Below are positions 56,419-63,921 of a stretch of 64,000 nucleotides of DNA, one piece after another. Position 1 is the stretch's first letter. Every line of letters begins with the position of its first letter. The stretch spans positions 434,001 through 498,000 of the forward strand of contig CP083650.1 of NCBI GenBank assembly GCA_020099315.1, given 5' to 3'. A program made the position numbers and the translations under genes. Below the pieces are notes generated by a model. That model worked only from the letters and a program-made list of their open reading frames with translations, was not told where the DNA came from and ran no database searches. The stretch is from Citrobacter europaeus (GTDB lineage: Bacteria; Pseudomonadota; Gammaproteobacteria; Enterobacterales; Enterobacteriaceae).

Positions 56419-57300
56419 TCACCCTCTAAACACCTCCTTTCTGTGCCACTCCACAAACCCTTCTTTTGGATAATTCTCGCGTATCATCGGTAGAGCAATC
56501 TCCTTCCCGTCGAAATCCCAGAACAGTCTGCCCACCATGCCGCTGCCATTTACTGCGGGCGACACTTGAACTCGCATACTCTCATCCAGCCCAATCGAAC
56601 CTTTATCAAAGGCTTTATGGTGGATTGCGCACAGCGCAAGGCCGTTTGAAATCTCGCATGGGCCGCCGTGCTGTTTCCATTTGATATGGGCGGCTTCCAG
56701 GGCGACAGAGGTGCTGTCGTGGCGCATATTGAAGCCACAAATGGCGCATTCATAGTTATAGGCACGTAGAACCTGCTGGCGGAACAACGGGTCCCGCTGT
56801 TTGCGGATTTGCAGGATATCAAATCCCAGCTCATCCGCGATCTCTTCCTGAATGCTTTCGGTGAAGTGCGCCTCGAGGATCTGCTGGGCCAGGGCGTTAA
56901 TGAGATTCTTGCTTCTTTTCAGCAGGGCAAAATGTTGTTCATCAAATCCTCCGGCAACGTTATATGTCACCAGTTCTCCGGCTGGGGGCTGTTTGCTGCT
57001 GCCGGATGTTGAACAATGCTCGGCGTTTTGTAGCTCCCAGAACCCATCTCCCTGTAAGCGCCAGAAGGGCATATCGGGGCGGTACTGCGCGCGCTGTGGC
57101 CCAAATCGCTCCAGCAGGCTATGCAACGGGTCGCGAACTTCCGTACCGTAGTTAAACAGGCGACCGTGACCCTGCTGATAACCCGCCAGCACATGAAGCA
57201 GCAGCAGGGGCTTGTGCGGCGCGCGCTGCTCGCCTTTACGCCAGATGGTGATGTCGGCAATTGCCTGTTGCAGGGGGTTACTGGAAGTCATTGATTTCAT
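56419..57300 (-). CDS. HNH endonuclease resembling phosphorothioate-dependent type IV enzymes
   Basis: A 293-residue protein. The N-terminal ~150 residues resemble the sulphur-binding (SBD) domain of phosphorothioate-DNA-specific McrA homologues, with HKPLLLLHVLAGYQQGHGRL and PFWRLQGDGFWEL. The C-terminal region is an HNH nuclease with CAICGFNM, ALEAAHIKWKQHGGP, NGLALCAIHHKAFDKG. Such enzymes cut DNA carrying the dnd modification. Tandem start candidates are 57300 and 57291; neither has a good ribosome site. The family reading is from pattern memory and the specificity is not proven. It abuts attR, outside the leuX island. Confidence 0.78.
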   Translation of the reverse strand: MKSMTSSNPLQQAIADITIWRKGEQRAPHKPLLLLHVLAGYQQGHGRLFNYGTEVRDPLHSLLERFGPQRAQYRPDMPFWRLQGDGFWELQNAEHCSTSGSSKQPPAGELVTYNVAGGFDEQHFALLKRSKNLINALAQQILEAHFTESIQEEIADELGFDILQIRKQRDPLFRQQVLRAYNYECAICGFNMRHDSTSVALEAAHIKWKQHGGPCEISNGLALCAIHHKAFDKGSIGLDESMRVQVSPAVNGSGMVGRLFWDFDGKEIALPMIRENYPKEGFVEWHRKEVFRG

Positions 57301-57487
57301 TATCAGGTAAATAATTGCGATGATGCTCGCAAAATATCACCTGATCAAGAAAAGACGGGTAGATGCGCTATCGACGTCACTTTTATGTTTTCTGAAAAAC
57401 ACATACGCCACGGCAGTTCCCGTTCCCCCATCTGGGTACGCAGGAGTACGATAAGTATGCAAATTATTGCATATTGAAGGATCTCTA

Positions 57488-57937
57488 GTGGACACAGTTG
57501 AGGAACTTAACGGAACATACTTTTATAAAGGGGTCTGCAACATTTCTGCAGGTGAGCTATTTTTCTGGATTTTCCTCGACAAGATTGATGAACAATTTGG
57601 GGGAATTAAAGATGTGGTAGAAATGTCATGTATCATTCTTGGGCTACCATTGTTGAAAACACGGGGTAAACCATATGGGGCAACACAAGGTACATCAATT
57701 GCCTCGAAATATTCTCGTGAGTTTCTTAATGTAAGATTGCCCGTCAGGCTTCCTACCATCACCAATGCCAGTATCAAATATTTAAAACCCATGATGACTA
57801 ACAATCTGGGGGCATTCGTTGGACGAACAATTCCTGTGATTGGTTGGGCATTACTCGCAAGTGATGTCGCCCAAATTGTCTATAAAACGGTGAATACCTA
57901 CAACACCATTGCCAGAGAGGAAGATCGCGTGTGGTGA
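57488..57937 (+). CDS. Small membrane-segment protein encoded with hcp, candidate T6SS effector
   Basis: A 149-residue protein starting at GTG 57488, with AAGGA six bases upstream (an in-frame TTG at 57467 has none). It has a hydrophobic segment near residues 26-34 (LFFWIFLDK) and another near 110-130 (GRTIPVIGWALLASDVAQIV). It overlaps the DUF1493-like gene. The arrangement (membrane-active small protein, DUF1493 protein, hcp) resembles effector-immunity-carrier units near T6SS genes in enterobacteria, but I do not recognise a toxin motif. This is an inference. Confidence 0.6.
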   Translation: MDTVEELNGTYFYKGVCNISAGELFFWIFLDKIDEQFGGIKDVVEMSCIILGLPLLKTRGKPYGATQGTSIASKYSREFLNVRLPVRLPTITNASIKYLKPMMTNNLGAFVGRTIPVIGWALLASDVAQIVYKTVNTYNTIAREEDRVW

Positions 57938-58257
57938 CTGATAACGAGGTATTAGAATTTTTTCGGGGAGAGTTATCTCTCGCGGTAACGTTTACTTTCA
58001 AGCCTATCCCGATTGAACTTGATACGCCGCTGCAAGGTTACGCTGAATGGGATGAATTACCGTATGCCATTGAAGATTTTGGAGAGAAATATAACGTTGA
58101 TGTTTCTGTGATTAATTTCGAGGCCTATTACCCGTGGGAAAGAGAGTCGGTCTATCGAAAGTGGTTTACCAAAGAACCCATCAAACAAGTGTCAAAACCG
58201 CTTACTGTGCGTATGTTCGCAGAATCAGCCAGAGCAGGTTACTGGTTATATGATTGA
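57931..58257 (+). CDS. DUF1493-family protein, candidate immunity protein
   Basis: A 108-residue acidic soluble protein. It has the DUF1493-like pattern VTFTFKPIPIELDTPLQGYAEWDELPYAIEDFGEKYNV (in parts) and NFEAYYPWERE. GTG 57931 (or 57934) overlaps the preceding stop. DUF1493 proteins are common next to T6SS effectors and toxins, and a role in immunity is plausible but not shown by the sequence. Confidence 0.7.
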   Translation: MVTDNEVLEFFRGELSLAVTFTFKPIPIELDTPLQGYAEWDELPYAIEDFGEKYNVDVSVINFEAYYPWERESVYRKWFTKEPIKQVSKPLTVRMFAESARAGYWLYD

Positions 58258-58275
58258 TTACAAGGAGTTTTACAA

Positions 58276-58761
58276 ATGGCTGTACCCGTTCATTTATTTT
58301 TAAAAGATGATGGTGGCGCGATGATTCGTGGAGGTTCAGATGTCCGGGGACGTGAAGGCAGTATTGAGCTCCGTGGTCTAACACATAACCTTAGCATTCC
58401 AACAGATGGTGCCACCGGGAAGCTAACCGGCACACGCCAACATGGCCCATTTCTATTTGACAAAGAGATCGACTCCTCCAGCCCATACCTTTACAAAGCA
58501 GTTGCGACAGGTCAGACACTTCAAAGTGCGGAACTTAAGTTCTATCACATAAACGACGCAGGCCAGGAAGTGGAATATTTTAATACCCTACTTGAAGGTG
58601 TAAAAGTTGTATCAGTGACACCAATCGTGCATGACACACGTACGGTAACGGGAACCGGGCATTTGGAAAGCGTACAACTGCGCTATGAAAAAATCACCTG
58701 GTGTATTGTAGATGGCAATATTCAATATACTGACGCCTGGAACGAACGTACTACGGCATAA
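58276..58761 (+). CDS. hcp: Hcp/TssD, T6SS tube protein, orphan copy
   Basis: A 161-residue Hcp of the enterobacterial type: MAVPVHLFLKDDGGAMIRG, the REGSIELRGLTHNLSIPTDG stretch, KEIDSSSPYLYKAV, and the YEKITWCIVDGNIQYTDAW C-terminus. Hcp hexamers form the expelled tube and carry small effectors in their lumen. AAGGAG precedes the ATG. The main T6SS cluster is at the left edge of the window, so this is an isolated copy that would supply that machine. It has no effector fusion. Confidence 0.93.
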   Translation: MAVPVHLFLKDDGGAMIRGGSDVRGREGSIELRGLTHNLSIPTDGATGKLTGTRQHGPFLFDKEIDSSSPYLYKAVATGQTLQSAELKFYHINDAGQEVEYFNTLLEGVKVVSVTPIVHDTRTVTGTGHLESVQLRYEKITWCIVDGNIQYTDAWNERTTA

Positions 58762-58788
58762 CAAAGATGGCGCAATAACCCCTAATAA

Positions 58789-58806
58789 AGGCGCCCGCAG
58801 GCGCCT
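58789..58806. terminator. Hairpin between hcp and symE
   Basis: AGGCGCCCGCAGGCGCCT forms a short GC-rich stem between converging genes. There is no clear T tract on the plus strand, so it is a weak candidate. Confidence 0.4.
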
Positions 58807-58823
58807 CAATGACAATCACACTC

Positions 58824-59186
58824 TCACCCCTTCGACCCTTTCCCCGCAATCACCCCGATAAACTCCAGCACCTGCTTTTGCTTGCGTGCTGACAGCTTTT
58901 CTACTTTGCGCAGGGATTGCATCAGTTCTGACTCTTCGGGTTCAGCGGCGCGGGCGGTGAGTACGATGCAGCCATGCATTACGCGTACATCAACGCGGGT
59001 GCCGGTGTCGAATCCGGCGGCTTTCAGCCACTGGCCCTTCATCACGATGGACGGAAACTGGACGTACTTCACCGGCAGACGGCTGTAATCAGGATAACGG
59101 CTCGCATAACCCACCTTCAGGCGACGGTTATCTACGGTGTGCACTTCTGGATCAAATGAAACTGCAATACAATGCGTATCAGTCAT
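58824..59186 (-). CDS. symE: SymE, SOS-associated toxin with AbrB-like fold
   Basis: A 120-residue type I toxin relative of E. coli SymE, which has an antitoxin-like AbrB fold yet affects RNA and translation. The family stretches VGYASRYPDYSRLP and GQWLKAAGFDTGTRVDVRVM and the C-terminal LSARKQKQVLEFIGVIAGK are clear. ATG 59186 gives MTDTHCIAVSF, equal to the E. coli start; GGAG lies ten bases upstream. In E. coli an antisense RNA (SymR) over the 5' end represses it and LexA controls transcription. I saw no convincing LexA box here. Confidence 0.9.
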   Translation of the reverse strand: MTDTHCIAVSFDPEVHTVDNRRLKVGYASRYPDYSRLPVKYVQFPSIVMKGQWLKAAGFDTGTRVDVRVMHGCIVLTARAAEPEESELMQSLRKVEKLSARKQKQVLEFIGVIAGKGSKG

Positions 59187-59468
59187 GGTGACTATTCTCC
59201 GATAATAGTTACTGTGATTAGCGATGCGCAGGTGTTGGCGCACCTTCGCATCGCGCTAATAAAACCCCTGTAAATTACCCCAGTATCTTGGGCTAAGTCC
59301 AGATGTAAATAAGATGAAATAAGCGCGAATAGCACGCTTTCGGAATAAATAGAAAACTCCCTCATCCCAATAAATCCGGTATTATTCACTGTATAAATTC
59401 ATTGCCTTTTGCACGCCTGAATATCCCCTCGTTCCAGAAAACAGTGCCTGTCAGCATCTGGACAAAAA

Positions 59469-59484
59469 TGTGATTTAACTCACT
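59469..59484 (+). promoter_or_regulatory. CRP-like site, upstream
   Basis: TGTGATTTAACTCACT matches TGTGAN6TCACA at nine of ten positions. It is about 50 bp upstream of the first TyrR box. Confidence 0.6.
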
Positions 59485-59518
59485 GAAGCAAATAGCAAAC
59501 TCTGAAACAACGTTGATT

Positions 59519-59536
59519 TGTACACTTTGCTTTACA
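59519..59536 (+). promoter_or_regulatory. TyrR box 1 of tpl
   Basis: TGTACACTTTGCTTTACA matches TGTAAAN6TTTACA with one change, making it a strong TyrR box. C. freundii tpl is known to be TyrR-activated through three boxes, and this is the most distal one. Confidence 0.85.
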
Positions 59537-59541
59537 CTTTT

Positions 59542-59557
59542 AGTGATGTGAATCACA
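59542..59557 (+). promoter_or_regulatory. CRP-like site between TyrR boxes 1 and 2
   Basis: AGTGATGTGAATCACA matches TGTGAN6TCACA at nine of ten positions. It fits the catabolite repression of tpl. Confidence 0.6.
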
Positions 59558-59632
59558 AATATAAACCCGCGAAGTGATCTGACTCTCACAAAATGGGGTG
59601 TACTCATTGAGCAATACATTATGAGCACAGCC

Positions 59633-59650
59633 TGGAAAGTTAAGTTTTCA
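59633..59650 (+). promoter_or_regulatory. TyrR box 2 of tpl
   Basis: TGGAAAGTTAAGTTTTCA is a near-palindrome of TyrR form. Its centre is exactly 114 bp from that of box 1, the spacing I recall for the mapped C. freundii boxes. Confidence 0.75.
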
Positions 59651-59741
59651 GTATTTCCCCCCTCTGTGGGCGCACTACCGCAAACGGCAAATCAACCCGC
59701 AAAAAAAAACTCGTTGAATATGAACGGGTAAAAAAAAGACG

Positions 59742-59759
59742 TGTGATTTGCATCACTCA
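59742..59759 (+). promoter_or_regulatory. TyrR box 3 (weak) near the tpl promoter
   Basis: TGTGATTTGCATCACTCA keeps the essential TG-N14-CA pair of a weak TyrR box, centred 109 bp from box 2. It also overlaps a CRP/FNR-like TGTGATTTGCATCACT. Confidence 0.6.
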
Positions 59760-59964
59760 CATTTACAGCTTTTTAAATTATTGCCAGTGATTAATGTTGA
59801 CCGGGCTATTTCCATAATCAATTAAATCTTGCATAGTGCCTCCACATTATTTCTCCCCCTGGATCAGGAGGCGAATAGTTATATTTCATCAGACTTTATT
59901 GATGAACTCGATATGCTTTACTTCACATTAATACGTACATGACCACTGTTACTGGAGAAACAAA

Positions 59965-61335
59965 ATGAATTATCCGGCAGAACCCTTCCGTATTAAAAGC
60001 GTTGAAACTGTATCTATGATCCCGCGTGACGAACGCCTTAAGAAAATGCAGGAAGCGGGTTACAATACTTTCCTGTTAAATTCGAAAGATATTTATATTG
60101 ACCTGCTGACCGACAGTGGCACTAACGCAATGAGCGATAAGCAGTGGGCCGGAATGATGATGGGTGATGAAGCGTACGCGGGCAGCGAAAACTTCTATCA
60201 TCTGGAAAGAACCGTGCAGGAACTGTTCGGTTTTAAACATATTGTTCCGACTCACCAGGGACGCGGCGCAGAAAACCTGTTATCGCAGCTGGCAATTAAA
60301 CCGGGGCAATATGTTGCCGGGAATATGTATTTCACCACTACCCGTTATCACCAGGAAAAAAATGGTGCGGTATTTGTCGATATCGTTCGTGACGAAGCGC
60401 ACGATGCCGGTCTGAATATTGCGTTTAAAGGTGATATTGATCTTAAAAAATTACAAAAGCTGATTGACGAAAAAGGTGCCGAGAATATTGCCTATATCTG
60501 CCTGGCGGTGACGGTTAACCTCGCGGGCGGACAGCCGGTCTCGATGGCAAACATGCGTGCGGTACGTGAACTGACAGAAGCACACGGCATTAAAGTGTTC
60601 TACGACGCCACCCGCTGCGTAGAAAACGCCTACTTTATCAAAGAGCAAGAGCAGGGCTTTGAGAACAAGAGCATCGCCGAGATCGTGCATGAGATGTTCA
60701 GCTACGCCGACGGTTGTACCATGAGTGGTAAAAAAGACTGTCTGGTGAACATCGGCGGCTTCCTGTGCATGAATGATGACGAAATGTTCTCTTCTGCCAA
60801 AGAGTTAGTCGTGGTCTACGAAGGGATGCCATCCTACGGCGGCCTGGCCGGACGCGACATGGAAGCTATGGCGATTGGCCTGCGCGAAGCCATGCAGTAT
60901 GAGTACATTGAGCACCGCGTGAAGCAGGTTCGCTACCTGGGTGACAAGCTGAAAGCCGCTGGCGTACCGATTGTTGAACCGGTGGGTGGTCACGCGGTAT
61001 TCCTCGATGCGCGTCGCTTCTGCGAGCATCTGACGCAGGACGAGTTCCCAGCGCAAAGCCTGGCTGCCAGCATCTATGTGGAAACGGGCGTACGTAGTAT
61101 GGAACGCGGAATTATCTCTGCGGGCCGTAATAACGTGACCGGTGAACACCACAGACCGAAACTGGAAACCGTGCGTCTGACTATTCCGCGCCGCGTTTAT
61201 ACCTACGCGCATATGGATGTCGTGGCTGACGGTATTATTAAACTTTACCAGCACAAAGAAGATATTCGCGGGCTGAAGTTTATTTATGAGCCGAAGCAGT
61301 TGCGTTTCTTTACTGCACGCTTTGACTATATCTAA
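59965..61335 (+). CDS. tpl: Tyrosine phenol-lyase
   Basis: PLP enzyme that splits L-tyrosine into phenol, pyruvate and ammonia, letting the cell use tyrosine as a carbon and nitrogen source. The 456-residue sequence matches the well-studied C. freundii enzyme. The PLP lysine is the second Lys of TMSGKKDCLVN (Lys 257), and the PLP-binding stretch THQGRGAEN is present. Tetramers need K+. GGAG precedes the ATG. It is activated by TyrR with tyrosine (three boxes upstream) and is followed by a terminator and a permease gene. Confidence 0.98.
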   Translation: MNYPAEPFRIKSVETVSMIPRDERLKKMQEAGYNTFLLNSKDIYIDLLTDSGTNAMSDKQWAGMMMGDEAYAGSENFYHLERTVQELFGFKHIVPTHQGRGAENLLSQLAIKPGQYVAGNMYFTTTRYHQEKNGAVFVDIVRDEAHDAGLNIAFKGDIDLKKLQKLIDEKGAENIAYICLAVTVNLAGGQPVSMANMRAVRELTEAHGIKVFYDATRCVENAYFIKEQEQGFENKSIAEIVHEMFSYADGCTMSGKKDCLVNIGGFLCMNDDEMFSSAKELVVVYEGMPSYGGLAGRDMEAMAIGLREAMQYEYIEHRVKQVRYLGDKLKAAGVPIVEPVGGHAVFLDARRFCEHLTQDEFPAQSLAASIYVETGVRSMERGIISAGRNNVTGEHHRPKLETVRLTIPRRVYTYAHMDVVADGIIKLYQHKEDIRGLKFIYEPKQLRFFTARFDYI

Positions 61336-61347
61336 ATAATAATTATG

Positions 61348-61374
61348 GCCCCATCTCAGGATGGGGCTTTTTTG
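61348..61374 (+). terminator. Terminator after tpl
   Basis: Stem GCCCCAT / ATGGGGC with a six-base loop and TTTTTTG tail. It lies 12 bases past the tpl stop, so the permease gene depends on read-through or on a promoter in 61375-61524. Confidence 0.9.
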
Positions 61375-61524
61375 TCTTTCTTTTCCATGAACAGGAAGCC
61401 TTTGCGGTGCCCGTTACCGTGACATAACTAAAAAAAGTAAACCCTGACTCCGACATTTTTATTATCCGCATGATGTACAAATGACAGCTGTAATTATAAC
61501 GAATAGTCTACAGGAACATTTATC

Positions 61525-62790
61525 ATGGATATTAATGCCATTGAGCGACAGAGTAGTACCCCCGGACTGATTAGCGGAACCATGTTGGTTATCGCGACCG
61601 TAGTGGGTGGCGGGATGTTTTCCCTGCCGATAGCGATGGCCGGCGTATGGTTTCCCGGTGCGTCAGTTATTCTTCTCTTTATCGCCATTATGATGTTATT
61701 AACCGGTCTGATGCTGGTCGAAGTAAACCTGCATTATGGCGCTGGTGCCAGTTTTAATACCTTTACTCAGGATTTATTAGGCCGTAAGTGGAATATCGTT
61801 GTCGGTATCGCTTTCGGCTTTGTGCTGTATATTCTGACCTATGCCTATATCTCCGGTTCGTCGGCGGTGATGGCGCAAACCGTGTTCAAATACAGCGGCG
61901 TGCGATTTCCGGCGAATATCTCGGTGGTGATTGTCAGTATGCTGGTCGGGGCGATTGCCTGGTACAGTTCCCTGCTGGTTGGACGTATTACTACCGTGTT
62001 GATTATCGGTAAGTTTATCGCGTTCTTTGCCACCTTCTCCGGGCTGGTTGGCCATATTGAAGTGGCAAAGTTGGTCGATAGCGTGGCGGTGGCGCTGCCC
62101 GATTCGCAGTACCTGCCGTATATCCTGATGACGTTGCCGTTCTGCATTATTTCGTTTGGTTTTCACGGTAACGTGCCGAGCCTGGTCAAGCTGTATGGCA
62201 CGCGCGGGATTTCGAATATTACGCGTTCGATTATCATCGGCACACTGTTTGCCCTGCTGCTGTATATCTTCTGGTTGGGCGTGACGATGGGCAACATTAG
62301 TCGTTCCTCGTTCCCGCCAATTATTGCCAAAGGCGGCAATATCGACGTGTTTGTCGAGGCCATTAGCGGGCTGTTCACCAGCCGTTATATGGATCTGATC
62401 CTGACCTTCTTCGGCAACTTCGCGGTAGCCAGTTCACTGCTGGCGGCGACGCTTGGCCTGTTCGATTATATCGCCGATCTGTTTCACTTCCCGGATGACG
62501 GCATGGGCCGCCTGAAAACCGCGCTGGTGACCTACTTCCCGCCAGCCGCCGTGTGCTTCTTCTTCCCGAACGGTTTTGTGCACGCGATTGGTTACGCCGG
62601 TCTGGCCTTTACCATCTGGAGCGTGATCCTGCCGCCGTTCCTGGTGAAAGCGGCACGGAAACGTTTTCCGACCGCCAGCTATACCGCGCCGTGTAATAAC
62701 ACCGTGCTCAACCTGGTGATTGTCTGTGGGGCGGTTGTTTATCTGACGGTTGTTCTGGACGTATTTGGTCTGCTGCCAACGTTTCGTTAG
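61525..62790 (+). CDS. tutB: TutB/TyrP-type aromatic amino-acid permease
   Basis: A 421-residue HAAAP-family permease with 11 hydrophobic segments. It starts MDINAIERQSSTPGLISG and contains the family motif VVGGGMFSLPIAMAG and FCIISFGFHGNVPSLVKLYG. A tyrosine permease next to tpl is known from relatives (TutB), and position here makes tyrosine uptake the likely role. TyrP, Mtr or TnaB-like specificity cannot be excluded by sequence. ACAGGAAC lies before the ATG. Confidence 0.88.
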   Translation: MDINAIERQSSTPGLISGTMLVIATVVGGGMFSLPIAMAGVWFPGASVILLFIAIMMLLTGLMLVEVNLHYGAGASFNTFTQDLLGRKWNIVVGIAFGFVLYILTYAYISGSSAVMAQTVFKYSGVRFPANISVVIVSMLVGAIAWYSSLLVGRITTVLIIGKFIAFFATFSGLVGHIEVAKLVDSVAVALPDSQYLPYILMTLPFCIISFGFHGNVPSLVKLYGTRGISNITRSIIIGTLFALLLYIFWLGVTMGNISRSSFPPIIAKGGNIDVFVEAISGLFTSRYMDLILTFFGNFAVASSLLAATLGLFDYIADLFHFPDDGMGRLKTALVTYFPPAAVCFFFPNGFVHAIGYAGLAFTIWSVILPPFLVKAARKRFPTASYTAPCNNTVLNLVIVCGAVVYLTVVLDVFGLLPTFR

Positions 62791-62801
62791 ACGGAGTTAA
62801 A

Positions 62802-63659
62802 ATGAAAAACGTGTTGTCTGTTCAGTCGTCAGTCGTTTATGGCTATGCCGGAAATAAAGCCGCCGTGTTGCCGATGCAGCTTTCGGGGATCGATGTCTGG
62901 CCGTTTTACACCGTACAGTTTTCTAACCACACCCAGTACGGGATGTGGCAGGGCATGGCGATGCCGCACGGTGAGTTGAGCGCCATCATCAGCGGGCTGG
63001 ATGACCTGCAAAAGCTGACGCAATGCGATGCCGTATTGTCCGGGTATCTTGGAGATAAACGCCATTGTGAAGAGGTGAAACACGCGGTCACCACCATTCG
63101 TCAGCGTAATCCGCAGGCGCTCTATTTTTGCGATCCGGTAATGGGCGACCCGCAAAAAGGCTGTATTGTCGCGCAGGGCGTGGAGTCCTTTTTTGTCGAT
63201 GACGCCATTCAACTGGCCGACATAATGGGACCGAATCTCTATGAGCTGGGCGTGCTGACGGGCAGACAACTGCGTAGTTTTGACGAGGTAGTGGAAGCGG
63301 CGCGGCAACTGGTGTCGTGGGGCGTAAAGAAGGTGCTGGTGAAGCATCTCGGCGACTGCTCGCGTGACAAACAGGCGTTTGAAATGCTGCTGGTGACGGC
63401 GGAACAGACGTTACACATCGCCAGGCCGCTGTATAGCTTTGCCAAAATGCCGGTGGGCGTAGGGGATTTGATTTGCAGCGTGATGCTGGCCTCACTGCTC
63501 AATGGTTATGAGGACAAGCTGGCGCTGGAGCGGACCACCAGTGTTGTTGACGCGGTGATGCGACTAACGAAAGAGCGCGACTCGTATGAACTGCGGCTGA
63601 TAGACGCGCGTCACCAGATAATGGAGCCGCAGATTCGCTATCAGGCAACGGTACTGTAG
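62802..63659 (+). CDS. PdxY-like pyridoxal kinase
   Basis: A 285-residue ribokinase-fold kinase that phosphorylates pyridoxal to PLP. It begins MKNVLSVQSSVVYGYAGNKAAV, and shows the PdxY stretches YFCDPVMGDPQKGC and the anion-hole motif MPVGVGDLICSVMLA (GxGD). It lies 11 bp after the permease gene. A PLP-making kinase beside tyrosine phenol-lyase, which consumes PLP as cofactor, is a logical partner. It is probably a second paralogue of the chromosomal pdxY. Confidence 0.9.
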   Translation: MKNVLSVQSSVVYGYAGNKAAVLPMQLSGIDVWPFYTVQFSNHTQYGMWQGMAMPHGELSAIISGLDDLQKLTQCDAVLSGYLGDKRHCEEVKHAVTTIRQRNPQALYFCDPVMGDPQKGCIVAQGVESFFVDDAIQLADIMGPNLYELGVLTGRQLRSFDEVVEAARQLVSWGVKKVLVKHLGDCSRDKQAFEMLLVTAEQTLHIARPLYSFAKMPVGVGDLICSVMLASLLNGYEDKLALERTTSVVDAVMRLTKERDSYELRLIDARHQIMEPQIRYQATVL

Positions 63660-63676
63660 CGCCGCAAGGAGGCTGT

Positions 63677-63787
63677 ATGTTTCTGACATTGCTGCGGCTT
63701 CAACATCCGCTGTTCTACCGTTTTGCGTGGCTGCGTATTTGGGTCAGGGTGTTAAGAGCGTGTGGACTGCGTAAGAGAAAGGGGTGA
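63677..63787 (+). CDS. Possible 36-residue small protein
   Basis: ATG 63677 is preceded by a strong AAGGAGG six bases upstream, 17 bp after the kinase stop. The product is short, hydrophobic and basic (MFLTLLRLQHPLFYRF, then WLRIWVRVLRACGLRKRKG), consistent with a membrane-associated small protein. I do not recognise it. Ribosome site and spacing are the evidence; translation is not proven. Confidence 0.5.
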   Translation: MFLTLLRLQHPLFYRFAWLRIWVRVLRACGLRKRKG

Positions 63788-63804
63788 GCATTTGCTGCTG
63801 TCGC

Positions 63805-63909
63805 TGCCGGATGCGGCTCGCGCCTTATCCGGCCTACAAATGAGCGTGAAACGCAGGCCTACAAATGAGTGTGAAACGTAGGCCTGATAAGCGAAGCGCC
63901 ATCAGGCAT
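63805..63909. repeat. REP elements with a short tandem duplication
   Basis: Two REP units (GCCGGATGCGGCTCGCGCC...ATCCGGCCTAC and GTAGGCCTGATAAGCGAAGC...ATCAGGCA) are joined by a duplicated linker CAAATGAGYGTGAAACG that occurs twice with one difference. Confidence 0.8.
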
Positions 63910-63921
63910 AAGTGCCTGGTA

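Larger units (their letters stand above)
59187..59964. other. AT-rich control region between symE and tpl
   Basis: About 780 bp without a gene. The right part carries three TyrR boxes and two CRP-like sites for tpl. The left part (59187-59460) should carry the symE promoter and any antisense SymR, neither of which I could place with confidence. Confidence 0.6.

Noticed and set aside
59380..59400. LexA-like CTGTATAAATTC upstream of symE
   Set aside because: Only the left half matches; the ACAG half is absent.
59386..59628. 80-codon minus-strand frame upstream of tpl
   Set aside because: It overlaps the TyrR and CRP site cluster and has no coding character.
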